Below, piece by piece: positions 34,212-43,600 of a DNA stretch of 58,939 bases. Position numbers and translations under genes: made by a program. Origin of the DNA: Hyphomicrobiales bacterium (GTDB lineage Bacteria; Pseudomonadota; Alphaproteobacteria; Rhizobiales; Rhizobiaceae); NCBI GenBank assembly GCA_900472925.1, contig UCJU01000032.1:77184-136122 (forward strand), in the 5' to 3' direction. Below the pieces are notes generated by a model that saw nothing but the letters and a program-made list of their open reading frames with translations, was not told the DNA's origin and did no database searches. How positions within the stretch are numbered: position 1 is the first letter of the stretch; every line of letters starts with the position of its first letter.

Positions 34212-36551
34212 ATGACGAACGTGCGGCGGGCTACCGCGGGCGATGATCGCCCGTTTGCCAAAATATGTGATATTGCTGCATGGAGTGAGAGGTTTTCAGG
34301 AAGTCTGGCGTCTTTGACCGTCGGCTCCAAACAAAGCCTCAAACTGCCTCACCTGGAATCGCTGCTCAAGCGGCTCATACCGGTGCTTATTCTCGCTTTC
34401 CTCATCGTGGTCGCCGCTTCGCGCATGCTGGGCATTGTTGCCGAGTCCGTGCGTATGGAAGAGGCAGCCCGGCAGACGACTGCGCTGACGGCCTTGGCCG
34501 CAAAAGCAGCGCTCACAGGCGGCGAAGGCCTGTTCATGGCGCAGGATCGAACGGCTGTGGAAGCACGGCTCAATACTTCCTTCCCCGCAGGCAGCTTTGA
34601 CAAGGAAACATTGCTGCTGGTTGCTGGCGCAGATGGCAGAATTTTCGGCGGCATAGGCAATCAGGCTTCGATTTACCCTGGTGCATCTCTCACCAATCTC
34701 CTGCCGGAAATTGCCATCATCCGTCGCTTTCCAGACGCTCCCGGCACCTTCGAAACCGATATTGAAGGTACGCCGCATTATGCCACGATGCTGCCGCTGG
34801 GTGCCGATGGCGGCATGATTATCGCAGCCCGGTCGCTTGAGCCGATCCGTTCCTTCTGGCGCAGCGAAGTTGCGATGAACGTCACGCTCTTCACTGGGAT
34901 ATCAGCGATCCTGCTCGTCGTCCTCTATGCCTATTACATGCAGGCGAAGCGCGCGCGCACTGCTGACGAGATTTTCGTGGAATCCAATCTGCGTGTCGAA
35001 ACGGCGCTGTCTCGCGGTCGCTGTGGTCTTTGGGATTTCGATCTATCTACCCGACGTATGTTCTGGTCGACCTCACTCTACGAAATCCTTGGTCTTCCCC
35101 CCAAGACTGAGCCGCTCTCATTCAGCGATGCGGCGCGCATGATGCATTCCGAAGAAGGCAATCTCTACGAACTGGCCCGCTCCGTCGGTTGCGGCGACCT
35201 TCGACAGATCGACCAGATTTTCCGCATGCGCCACGCGCACGGCCATTATGTCTGGCTACGAGCACGTGCTCAGGTCATTCGCACCTCCAATGGCCCCCGC
35301 GTTATCGGCATCGCCATGGATGTGACCGAGCAGCACCGTCTCGCCCAGCGTTATGCCGAGGCAGATCAGCGCCTGGCAGACGCCATCGAAAGCACATCGG
35401 AAGCCTTCGTGCTGTGGGACAAGAACGACCGGTTGGTCATGTGCAACGCTCACTTCCAGCAAGCCTACGGCCTGCCGGACAGCGTCTTGGTGGCGGGTAC
35501 TGAACGGTCTGTCGTCAACGCCGCTGCATGCCGCCCGGTTGTCGAGCGTCGCGTGGCCGACCCGGATCAATCCGGCCTATCGCGCACCACAGAGGTACAG
35601 CTTGCCGATGCCCGCTGGCTGCAGATCAATGACCGCCGCACCCGCGACGGAGGTCTCGTTTCGGTCGGCACCAACATCACTCTTCTCAAGCGCCACGAAG
35701 AGCGTCTGCGCGATTCCGAAAAACGCCTGATGGCGACGATTGGCGACCTCTCCGCATCCCGCCACAAGCTGGAGCGACAGAAGACCGAACTGTCCGATGC
35801 CAACGCTCTTTATCAAGCCGAAAAAGAACGTGCTGAGGCCGCAAACACGGCGAAGTCCGAATTCCTCGCCAATATGAGCCACGAGTTGCGCACGCCGCTC
35901 AACGCCATTCTCGGTTTCTCGGAAATCCTGCTGGCTGAAATGTTCGGCCCGGTTGGCTCTCCAAAATACAGCGAATATGCCCGCGACATCCATGATAGCG
36001 GCAAGCATCTGCTCAACGTTATCAACGACATTCTCGACATGTCGAAGATCGAAGCCGGCCACATGCGAATCAACCGCGAAAAGGTCGATCTGGTGCCGTT
36101 GGTCGAGGAAACGCTTCGCCTGACCGCGATCCAGGCTGCCCAGAAGAACATTGCCATCCAGCAGCGAGTATGCCGCGACATGCACATGACAGGCGACAGG
36201 CGCGCAATGAAGCAGATCATGCTCAACCTTTTGTCCAACGCGGTCAAATTTACCGGCACCGGCGGACGCGTGGAGCTGCGCACCCATGTTCACGAAAAGG
36301 GCCTCATGCTAACCATCGCGGATACCGGCATCGGCATCCCTTCGGCCGCCATCAACAAGATCGGCCAGCCTTTCGAGCAGGTTCAAAGCCAGTATGCCAA
36401 AAGCCAGGGCGGCTCCGGACTGGGACTTGCCATTTCCCGCTCTCTGGTCAAACTCCATGGCGGCACAATGAAAATTCGCTCCTGCGTCGGCAAAGGCACC
36501 GTTGTTACCCTTTTCATTCCGCACGACGAAGCCGCCAGACACGCAGCCTGA
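34212..36551 (+). CDS. pleC: PleC-like PAS sensor histidine kinase
   Basis: 779 residues. Two membrane helices (54-72 and 222-243) bracket a periplasmic domain; then two PAS domains (about 265-375 and 385-495), a coiled coil, and a HisKA/HATPase_c core with phospho-accepting His557 in SHELRTPLNAILGFSE. The EMFGPVGSPKYSEYARDI continuation is the hallmark of the PleC/DivJ/PdhS family that acts on DivK to control cell polarity and the cell cycle. The neighbourhood (pepN on one side, glnE on the other) is the rhizobial pleC locus as I know it. Both kinase and phosphatase roles are possible. Confidence 0.8.
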   Translation: MTNVRRATAGDDRPFAKICDIAAWSERFSGSLASLTVGSKQSLKLPHLESLLKRLIPVLILAFLIVVAASRMLGIVAESVRMEEAARQTTALTALAAKAALTGGEGLFMAQDRTAVEARLNTSFPAGSFDKETLLLVAGADGRIFGGIGNQASIYPGASLTNLLPEIAIIRRFPDAPGTFETDIEGTPHYATMLPLGADGGMIIAARSLEPIRSFWRSEVAMNVTLFTGISAILLVVLYAYYMQAKRARTADEIFVESNLRVETALSRGRCGLWDFDLSTRRMFWSTSLYEILGLPPKTEPLSFSDAARMMHSEEGNLYELARSVGCGDLRQIDQIFRMRHAHGHYVWLRARAQVIRTSNGPRVIGIAMDVTEQHRLAQRYAEADQRLADAIESTSEAFVLWDKNDRLVMCNAHFQQAYGLPDSVLVAGTERSVVNAAACRPVVERRVADPDQSGLSRTTEVQLADARWLQINDRRTRDGGLVSVGTNITLLKRHEERLRDSEKRLMATIGDLSASRHKLERQKTELSDANALYQAEKERAEAANTAKSEFLANMSHELRTPLNAILGFSEILLAEMFGPVGSPKYSEYARDIHDSGKHLLNVINDILDMSKIEAGHMRINREKVDLVPLVEETLRLTAIQAAQKNIAIQQRVCRDMHMTGDRRAMKQIMLNLLSNAVKFTGTGGRVELRTHVHEKGLMLTIADTGIGIPSAAINKIGQPFEQVQSQYAKSQGGSGLGLAISRSLVKLHGGTMKIRSCVGKGTVVTLFIPHDEAARHAA

Positions 36552-36566
36552 GTGATGCCTTGAAAC

Positions 36567-36610
36567 ATGCCGCCGCTCCCCTTTTCCAGGAAGCAGCGGC
36601 ATTGTTTTTT
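36567..36610 (+). terminator. Rho-independent terminator of the pleC-like gene
   Basis: ATGCCGC at 36567-36573 and GCGGCAT at 36596-36602 form the outer stem, with an inner TTCC/GGAA pairing, followed by GTTTTTT. The T tract runs into the stop codon of the convergent metallophosphoesterase gene. Confidence 0.75.
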
Positions 36611-37727
36611 AGGACCCGCTCCGCAGCGTAATACGCGTCAATTCAGACGGTATTCCCAGCCTCAAAGCGAAACCGGGCCATAGCGCCGTGCCGTTGTTGA
36701 CGTAAAGCTGCATACCGCCCACTTGGTAGAAGCCCGAAACGAATCCTTTGTTGGCGCGCGCAACGAGGCTTTCCAAGCCTAAGACCATGCCGCCGTGGGT
36801 ATGGCCGGATAGCTGCACAGCAACGCCCAACTGTGCATTGCGCGCCGCCTCCATAGGCTGATGATCGAGCAGAATGACAGGCGCGCCTTCGGGTGCGCCC
36901 TTGATCGCTGCGGCCACATCGGGTGGTGGAAAGCCGGTTCTGGACGACGATAAATCGGTTACTCCAGCAATGACGAGGCTTTTTCCATCTCGCCCGATAA
37001 CGGCATGGTTGTTCGCCAGCGTCATCATGTTAAGACCGCGATAATACGCCATCCACTCCTCATATCCGAAGAAATACTCATGATTTCCCGGAATGGTGTA
37101 GACGCCATCCCGTGCCCTGAGATCAGCCAGCGGCGCGATGTCCTGTCTACGGCTTTCGATATTGCCATCGATCAGGTCGCCCGTGATGACGATGAGATCG
37201 GCATTCAGAGCATTTGTGCGTGCGACGACCTCTCTCGCCCAGTCGCCATAAAACAGGCGACTGATGTGCAGGTCGGTCAGTTGCACCATCTGATAACCGT
37301 CAAAGGCTGCCGGCAGGCCCGGGATCGTGATCTCGATATCGTTTAACGGCGGAACGCGGATCGCCTGGCTGACGCCGAAAGCAGAAAGCCCGAACGCAAT
37401 CAGCCCCATCGCATAACGAACGCCGGCCGGAACTGCCGGAAAATGCCCCTTGAACGGGGTGATGACGAGCGACACGACATCCAGCGCGATTTGGAACATC
37501 GCCAGCAAGAGAACAGTCCCCATCAGCACATTGATCACGATGATCAGCGGTCGCGGGAACTCTGGCGAAAACACCGAGCCTGAAGAAAGACGATTGATCA
37601 GGTGATACTGCGACGCAACGAGCAGGATGAGAGCGAGAGCAATCTTTACCGACCACATCCATGGCAGCGGCTGGATAAATCGCGCAACGACCACCAGCCA
37701 CGGAATACCGAAAATCAGATGAAACAT
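36609..37727 (-). CDS. Membrane-anchored metallophosphoesterase
   Basis: 372 residues from ATG 37727 with AAGG seven bases upstream. The N-terminal 140 residues contain four hydrophobic helices; the rest is a calcineurin-like phosphoesterase with the metal motifs LTDLHIS, GDLIDG, PGNHEYFFG and SGHTHGG. This is the YkuE/YaeI arrangement. YaeI-type enzymes act on envelope lipids such as UDP-sugar lipids; the substrate here is unknown. Confidence 0.9.
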   Translation of the reverse strand: MFHLIFGIPWLVVVARFIQPLPWMWSVKIALALILLVASQYHLINRLSSGSVFSPEFPRPLIIVINVLMGTVLLLAMFQIALDVVSLVITPFKGHFPAVPAGVRYAMGLIAFGLSAFGVSQAIRVPPLNDIEITIPGLPAAFDGYQMVQLTDLHISRLFYGDWAREVVARTNALNADLIVITGDLIDGNIESRRQDIAPLADLRARDGVYTIPGNHEYFFGYEEWMAYYRGLNMMTLANNHAVIGRDGKSLVIAGVTDLSSSRTGFPPPDVAAAIKGAPEGAPVILLDHQPMEAARNAQLGVAVQLSGHTHGGMVLGLESLVARANKGFVSGFYQVGGMQLYVNNGTALWPGFALRLGIPSELTRITLRSGS

Positions 37728-37865
37728 GATGTGCCTTTGTTTGTGATCTTGTCTACGCGAGGAACGCGTCACCGGATCAATTCATCAGGGCCATGAATTG
37801 ATCCGTAACGGACATAAGAACAATGTCCCGGTTTCAGGCACAATGCTTGAACGTGTCGCGCATGA

Positions 37866-38264
37866 TCAGCCGTTCTTGTTCACGTCATAGCAGACGAAAG
37901 CCAACTTGTTGCCGTCGGGGTCGCGAACATAGGCGGCGTAAAAGCCCTCTCCATAATCCGGGCGCAGACCTGGCGCACCTTCACTTGAGCCACCATTCGA
38001 CATCGCAATCTCAAACAGGCCGTCGATCTTTTGCGAATGATCGATCAGAAACGCCGTCATGGCACCGTTGCCAACGCTGCCTTTGCCTCCATCGAAGGGA
38101 TAGCCCGTCGCAAAACGTGGCGCATTCACATCGGTCTTGTCGCCCCAGAAGGAAACCTGCTCGTCCTTATAGCACTGCTTCAGTCCCATCTCGGCAAACA
38201 CCGGATCATAAAACCGCACGGCGCGTTCCAGATCCGTCGTGCCAACCATGGTGTATCCAATCAT
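37866..38264 (-). CDS. Glyoxalase/bleomycin resistance (VOC) family protein
   Basis: 132 residues from ATG 38264, with GGAG seven bases upstream. The VOC beta-alpha-beta-beta-beta modules are visible: MIGYTMVGTTDLERAVRFYDPVFAEMGL and YAAYVRDPDGNKLAFVCYD. The usual metal-binding histidine and glutamate positions are partly replaced. Members are dioxygenases, lyases or resistance proteins; the role is unknown. The glnE stop lies 37 bases away on the same strand. Confidence 0.85.
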   Translation of the reverse strand: MIGYTMVGTTDLERAVRFYDPVFAEMGLKQCYKDEQVSFWGDKTDVNAPRFATGYPFDGGKGSVGNGAMTAFLIDHSQKIDGLFEIAMSNGGSSEGAPGLRPDYGEGFYAAYVRDPDGNKLAFVCYDVNKNG

Positions 38265-38301
38265 CTGCCAATCTCCAGCTTGAGTTGGCACATCCTATAA
38301 T

Positions 38302-41271
38302 TTAGCCCTTGGCCGCCACAACCGCAGAAAACGCTTTCCGCACAGTTTTGGACAGGCGTTTTACTTCGCCTTCCAGCGTGCTGATATCCGGACAATCACC
38401 GGCACGGCAGACGAGATCGATCAACCCCGCAGGCGCTTGCTTCGGTTCGAAATCGCTATCGATGCACAGGCGTATGATCTGGGACAACTCGGTAAAGAGG
38501 TTGAGCGCGGCCATGCAGTCGTCATAGGTCTGCGGCTCCATTGCGCCTGCAGCGACACGCTTCCACACATCCGCTGTGCTTTCACCGGCCACATGTGGGG
38601 GTAGGCCTTTTGCAGGCGAAACCAGCGTCAGATATTGCGCGATGAACTCCAGATCGACGAGACCGCCGGGGATGAGCTTGAAATCCCAGCCATTGGCAGG
38701 CGGCTTTTCCTCACCGATCAGCTTGCGCATCTCGGCCACGTCAGCCGCAATCTTCGCTACCTCCCGCTTCTGCGAAAGAACAGATGCGATGACGCGCTTC
38801 GCATCTTCCACGAGCGTGTCATCGCCGCAGATCAACCGCGCGCGTGACAAGGCCAGATGCTCCCATGTCCAGGCTTCCTCGCGCTGGTATTTCTCGAAGG
38901 TGGAAATGCGCGTTGCCACCGGCCCCTTGTTACCTGAAGGACGCAGCCGCATGTCGACCTCATAGAGTACGCCCTCTGCTGTGGGTGCTGAGAGCGCGGA
39001 GATCAGTCTTTGCGTGACACGGTTGAAATATCTGACGGCATCCAGCGGCTTGGCCCCATCGGATTCAGATGCCGTGTCGTCGTAATCGTAGAGCAAGATC
39101 AAATCGACGTCAGACCCCGCCGTCAGCTCGAACGAACCAAGTTTGCCCATCCCGACGACAGCAACGCGACCACCGGGATACGCACCATGCGCGACCTCCA
39201 TCTCGGCCATCACAGCCTTCACCGCCGCCTCGATCACGAGGTCGGCGAGATCAGTGAAAGCATGTCCGGCGACGTCACCACTAATGGCACCCGTCAGCAA
39301 TCGCACGCCAATCAGGAAGCGCTGTTCAGCGGCAAAGATGCGCAGCCGGTCGAGGATGTCTTCATAGTGCCTTGCAGGTGCCAGAAAGCCCTGCATGCGC
39401 TGACCGAGATATTCGCGCGTTGGGATTTCGGTCATCAGCGCCGGGTCCAGCATCCCATCAAAAACATGTGGTCGCGCTGCGATGATCTCCGCCAGCCGCG
39501 GCGCAGAAGACATGATTGTCACCAGCAGAGACAGAAGTGCCGGATTGTTGCCCAACAGCGAAAAAAGCTGAATACCGGCAGGCAGGCCGGAGAGAAAATT
39601 GTCGAACCGCAGCAACGCTTCATCAGCCCGTTTGCTCTTGCCGAAGGCCTGCAACAATTCCGGCGTCAGTTCCGTCAATCGCTCCCGCGCCTCCACGGAT
39701 TGCGTCGCGCGGTATCGCCCGTTGTGCCACATGCGGATGACGCCAGACATGGATTCGGGTCGTTCAAAACCCAGCCTTGCAAGCGTTTTCAGCGTATCAG
39801 GATCGTCCCTCTGCCCGGTGAAGACAAGATTGCCGCTTTCACCAGATAGCTTCGTCTCCTGCTCAAATAGCGCCGAATATTTGCGCTCCACCAGCCGCAA
39901 CACACCTTCCAGCTTTTCAGAAAAGCTTTTGGTATCGGCAAAACCCAGCATGAAGGCGATTCGTTTCAGCTCCGCCTCGGTGTCGGGCAGAATATGCGTC
40001 TGCTCGTCGCGCACCATCTGAATGCGGTGCTCCACCTCACGCAAAAACCAGTAGGCATCCGTCAGCTTGTCGCGCGTTCCGGCGTCGATCCATTTCGCTT
40101 CCGTGAGCACTGCGAGTGCGTCCTGTGTAGAGCGCACCCGCAGTGTTGCCATCCGCCCACCCGCAATCAACTGCTGGGTCTGCGCAAAGAACTCGATTTC
40201 GCGGATGCCACCACGACCGAGCTTGACGTTGTGCCCCTTCACCGCAATTGCGCCGTGGCCCTTGTGCGCATGTATCTGCCGCTTGATGGAATGGATGTCG
40301 GCAATGGCGGCATAATCCAGATATTTGCGAAACACGAAGGGCGTCAGTTCCCTCAGGAAGCCTTCGCCCGCCCTGATATCGCCCGCAACCGGCCGTGCCT
40401 TGATATAGGCCGCACGCTCCCAGTTCTGTCCGCGACCCTCATAATAGGTCAGCGCTGCCTCGACGGGTATGGCCAGCGGTGTCGAGCCAGGGTCGGGGCG
40501 CAGCCGCAGATCGGTTCTGAAGACATAACCATCCGCAGTCCGCTCCTGCATGATGCGGACTAGCCGCCGCATCATGCGCCCGAAGATTTCCAGCGCATCC
40601 AACGGGTCTGGCACGATGCCTGAAGATGGCTCGAAGAACACGACAGCATCGATATCGGAGGAATAATTCAGTTCCTGCGCACCCAACTTGCCCATGCCCA
40701 GTACGATGAGGCCGGAATTTTCACTCGGCACGTCCGGATTTTTGAGCGCAAGTTTTCCGCTTTGATGAGAAGAAAAAAGCAGATGGTCTATAGCGGCGGC
40801 CAGACTCGCATCCGCCATGTGGCTCAGCCACCGTGTCGTATCTCTTGCAACGAAGACTCTCGCCAGATCGGCAAGTGCTGCAATAAAGGACAATCGCCGC
40901 TTGGCAATCCGCAGCCGCGTCATCACCTCAGCCTCGTTCGGCGCGGCACCCTCTCCGTCCGGTCGCCAGCAGTTGCGGGCATCCTCGACAAGGCGCGCCA
41001 GCGTCGCATCCAGCGGTCCAGAAATCGCCAGCGTCAGCAATCCCTCATCCGCCACAACAGCATCCCGCAGGTAGGGAGACAGCGATAGCGCCTGCGCCAC
41101 GAAGTCCTTGAGCAGCCTCTCGCTCGCCAGAAGCGCCGCAACGTCAGGTTCGCTCTTGCCGATATCCTTCAAGGTGGAAAGAACGGATTTCAACTCCGTT
41201 TGCGTGTAGGGGCGGATCACACCCGGATGCACATCGTCCAGCCTTCGTTCCACGGTTGCCGCTTCTCGCAC
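38302..41271 (-). CDS. glnE: Bifunctional glutamine-synthetase adenylyltransferase/deadenylylase
   Basis: 989 residues, slightly longer than E. coli GlnE (946). Two nucleotidyltransferase domains are clear: GLIVLGMGKLGAQELNYSSDIDAVVFF near residue 190 and VAVVGMGKLGSFELTAGSDVDLILLYDYD near 715, each with the G-x-S-D-x-D catalytic motif, linked by a helical regulatory region. The enzyme attaches or removes AMP on glutamine synthetase in response to PII state and glutamine. GTG 41271 is the start, with GGGAGAGA six to seven bases upstream. It is the last gene of the degP/two-component/glnE group. Confidence 0.95.
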   Translation of the reverse strand: MREAATVERRLDDVHPGVIRPYTQTELKSVLSTLKDIGKSEPDVAALLASERLLKDFVAQALSLSPYLRDAVVADEGLLTLAISGPLDATLARLVEDARNCWRPDGEGAAPNEAEVMTRLRIAKRRLSFIAALADLARVFVARDTTRWLSHMADASLAAAIDHLLFSSHQSGKLALKNPDVPSENSGLIVLGMGKLGAQELNYSSDIDAVVFFEPSSGIVPDPLDALEIFGRMMRRLVRIMQERTADGYVFRTDLRLRPDPGSTPLAIPVEAALTYYEGRGQNWERAAYIKARPVAGDIRAGEGFLRELTPFVFRKYLDYAAIADIHSIKRQIHAHKGHGAIAVKGHNVKLGRGGIREIEFFAQTQQLIAGGRMATLRVRSTQDALAVLTEAKWIDAGTRDKLTDAYWFLREVEHRIQMVRDEQTHILPDTEAELKRIAFMLGFADTKSFSEKLEGVLRLVERKYSALFEQETKLSGESGNLVFTGQRDDPDTLKTLARLGFERPESMSGVIRMWHNGRYRATQSVEARERLTELTPELLQAFGKSKRADEALLRFDNFLSGLPAGIQLFSLLGNNPALLSLLVTIMSSAPRLAEIIAARPHVFDGMLDPALMTEIPTREYLGQRMQGFLAPARHYEDILDRLRIFAAEQRFLIGVRLLTGAISGDVAGHAFTDLADLVIEAAVKAVMAEMEVAHGAYPGGRVAVVGMGKLGSFELTAGSDVDLILLYDYDDTASESDGAKPLDAVRYFNRVTQRLISALSAPTAEGVLYEVDMRLRPSGNKGPVATRISTFEKYQREEAWTWEHLALSRARLICGDDTLVEDAKRVIASVLSQKREVAKIAADVAEMRKLIGEEKPPANGWDFKLIPGGLVDLEFIAQYLTLVSPAKGLPPHVAGESTADVWKRVAAGAMEPQTYDDCMAALNLFTELSQIIRLCIDSDFEPKQAPAGLIDLVCRAGDCPDISTLEGEVKRLSKTVRKAFSAVVAAKG

Positions 41272-41338
41272 TGTCTCTCTCCCTTACACGCTGAATGCCG
41301 TCCTCACGGAACAGGCTTCATTGTTTTTGGGTACGACC

Positions 41339-42748
41339 TTACGGTGTGGAAACAGGAAAAACCATCGAAACAGTCAGGCCGGGCGCCTCAGTACTCTCAG
41401 GATCGGTATCCGAGAGACGTAGCGAACCGCCATGCAGCTCCATTACCGCCTCGACAAGCGAAAGTCCCAGACCTGTTCCCGGCTTGGAGCGGCTTTCATC
41501 CAGCCGCACGAAACGCTTGATGACCTCGTCCCGTTTCGCAGCGGGAACACCGGGACCATTGTCTGCCACTGACAGAACGATTCCGTCGTCCTGCCGCGAC
41601 AGCTGCACGGCAAGCGTCTTCTTGCCCTCATGCCCACCAGCATATTTGATGGCGTTGTCGATGATATTCGTCAGCGCCTGGCCGATCAGTTCGCGGTTGC
41701 CCTGCACGACCAGCCCCGGTGCGATATCGGCCGTCAGTGTTAACCCTTCCTCGTCGGCCACCGGCTCGTAAAGCTCGGCACTATCTTCGGCAATTGCTGA
41801 GACATCCACATCGCTCATCTCGGCAGCGATGGAGCCTGCCTCGACGCGGGAAATCATCAGCAACGCGTTGAAGGTGCGGATCAGTTGATCGGATTCGGCG
41901 ATTATGCCTTCCAGTGCCGAACGACGCTTCTCGTCATCCCGGTCTTCCAGCGCTTCAGTCGCCTTGTTGCGCAGCCGCGTCAGCGGCGTCTTGAGGTCAT
42001 GTGCGATATTGTCGGAAACCTGCCTCAGACCTTCGTTCAGCTTCTCGATGCGCCCCAGCATGGCGTTGAGCGAACCGGAGAGGCGGTCGAATTCATCGCC
42101 GGAACGGCCCTGTGGAAGCCGCTGCGAAAGATCACCCGCCATGATCTTCTTGGTGGCATCCGACATACGGTTGAGACGCTTGAGAGCGTTGCGCCCGATG
42201 GCGAACCAGATGAGAACCGCGCCGCCACCCATAATGGCCAGCGCCACCATCAGCGCATTGCGCACCAGAAGCCGGAATTTCGTCGGCTCGCCAAGATCGC
42301 GCCCAACCAGAATGCGCAGGCCATTATCGAGGCGGAAAATATTGGCGGTGGCCAGATGCTTCACGGCGTCGCCGCTTTCGGAGTAGCGCTCGTAACCAAA
42401 TGGAAATTCGGTCCAGCCCTCGTTGTCGAACACACCGGGCTGCACCGACGCGACGTTACCAGCCAGAATTTCACCATTCGGCCCGGCGATCACATAAAGG
42501 CTTGCTCCCGGCTGGCGCGCGCGGCGTTCCATCATCCGCAAAAGCGGGTTGATACCACCGCGATTATAAACGCGCTGAACGTCGTTGACTTCCTGCTGCA
42601 CGGCATCGCGTGTCTGCTGATTCAACAAACCTTCGGACAATGCCGTGACGTAAAAAACTAGGAAAGCAGCACAAAGCGCGAAAAGCAGGATGTAAAGCGC
42701 CGAAAGGCGCACAGCCGTCGAGCTGAAAAGAAGACGCAGACGTGCCAT
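41339..42748 (-). CDS. Sensor histidine kinase linked to degP
   Basis: 469 residues. Two membrane helices (about 13-35 and 163-185) flank a periplasmic sensor of about 125 residues; then a HAMP domain, HisKA with His250 in NIAHDLKTPLTRLRNKA, and HATPase_c with DNAIKYA and DNGPGVP and GTGLGLSLV. Typical OmpR-class kinase. Nine bases separate it from the response regulator stop. The gene order degP, regulator, kinase, glnE is conserved in rhizobia as far as I recall, and envelope stress sensing is a reasonable guess. Confidence 0.9.
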   Translation of the reverse strand: MARLRLLFSSTAVRLSALYILLFALCAAFLVFYVTALSEGLLNQQTRDAVQQEVNDVQRVYNRGGINPLLRMMERRARQPGASLYVIAGPNGEILAGNVASVQPGVFDNEGWTEFPFGYERYSESGDAVKHLATANIFRLDNGLRILVGRDLGEPTKFRLLVRNALMVALAIMGGGAVLIWFAIGRNALKRLNRMSDATKKIMAGDLSQRLPQGRSGDEFDRLSGSLNAMLGRIEKLNEGLRQVSDNIAHDLKTPLTRLRNKATEALEDRDDEKRRSALEGIIAESDQLIRTFNALLMISRVEAGSIAAEMSDVDVSAIAEDSAELYEPVADEEGLTLTADIAPGLVVQGNRELIGQALTNIIDNAIKYAGGHEGKKTLAVQLSRQDDGIVLSVADNGPGVPAAKRDEVIKRFVRLDESRSKPGTGLGLSLVEAVMELHGGSLRLSDTDPESTEAPGLTVSMVFPVSTP

Positions 42749-42757
42749 GAGGCGGCT

Positions 42758-43516
42758 TTACCCCTCGTCCTTCATCATATAGCCGGCGCCGCGAATGGTT
42801 TTCAGCAGCGGCTTGTCGAAGTCCTTCTCGATCTTCGAGCGAAGGCGCGACACGTGCACGTCGATGACATTCGTCTGCGGATCGAAATGGTAGTCCCACA
42901 CATTTTCCAGCAGCATGGTGCGCGTCACCACTTGGCCCGCGTTCTTCATCAGATATTCCAGCAAGCGAAACTCGCGCGGCTGAAGCAGTATCTCCTTACC
43001 GGCGCGACGCACGTCATGGGAAAGACGGTCCAGTTCCAGATCGCCGACCCGGTAGATCATGTCCTGCTCGGGCTTGCCCTTCCGGCGGCCCAGCACCTCG
43101 ATGCGGGCCAGCAACTCGCTGAACGCATACGGCTTCGGCAGATAATCATCACCACCGGCGCGCAGACCTGTCACGCGGTCATCTACCTGCCCCAGTGCCG
43201 AGAGAATGAGCACCGGCGTTTCTATGCCACGACGGCGCAACTCACTGATGACGGACAGACCATCCCGGCGCGGCAGCATGCGGTCGATGACCATTACATC
43301 GTAGGCATTCTCGACGCCCATGAACAAGCCGCTCTCACCATCGCTGGCGTGATCGGCCACAATGCCCGCTTCCCGGAAGGCCTTGGTCATATAGGCCGCA
43401 GCTTCCAGATCGTCTTCGATGACAAGAATCTTCATGTGCGGGACAATAGCGTTGTCGACATCAACCACACAACCGGAAACAGAAGCGGGAGATGATTCCT
43501 GTGTCTTGTTTTCCAT
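42758..43516 (-). CDS. OmpR/PhoB-family response regulator linked to degP
   Basis: 252 residues from ATG 43516, which has GGAGAAACTCC upstream. Receiver domain with phospho-acceptor Asp78 in VMVIDRMLPRRDG and conserved LSALGQ and KPYAF, then an OmpR winged helix (RLLEYLMKNAGQVVTRTMLLENVWDYHFDP). The start gives a 27-residue extension before the usual MKILVIEDD; the inner ATG 43435 has no ribosome binding site, so the extension is probably translated. It forms a pair with the kinase nine bases downstream. Confidence 0.9.
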   Translation of the reverse strand: MENKTQESSPASVSGCVVDVDNAIVPHMKILVIEDDLEAAAYMTKAFREAGIVADHASDGESGLFMGVENAYDVMVIDRMLPRRDGLSVISELRRRGIETPVLILSALGQVDDRVTGLRAGGDDYLPKPYAFSELLARIEVLGRRKGKPEQDMIYRVGDLELDRLSHDVRRAGKEILLQPREFRLLEYLMKNAGQVVTRTMLLENVWDYHFDPQTNVIDVHVSRLRSKIEKDFDKPLLKTIRGAGYMMKDEG

Positions 43517-43560
43517 GGAGTTTCTCCGAAGATGTCGTGGCGTGATTTTGACGGATGAAT

Positions 43561-43588
43561 GGCGGGAGAGGCATTCGCCCCTCCCGCC
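43561..43588 (-). terminator. Hairpin between degP and the response regulator gene
   Basis: GGCGGGAG at 43561-43568 pairs perfectly with CTCCCGCC at 43581-43588, with an inner GGC/GCC pairing. It lies between the degP stop and the regulator start. No T tract on the minus strand, so partial termination or mRNA end protection is likely, letting degP be made in excess. Confidence 0.5.
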
Positions 43589-43600
43589 ACACGATCATGA

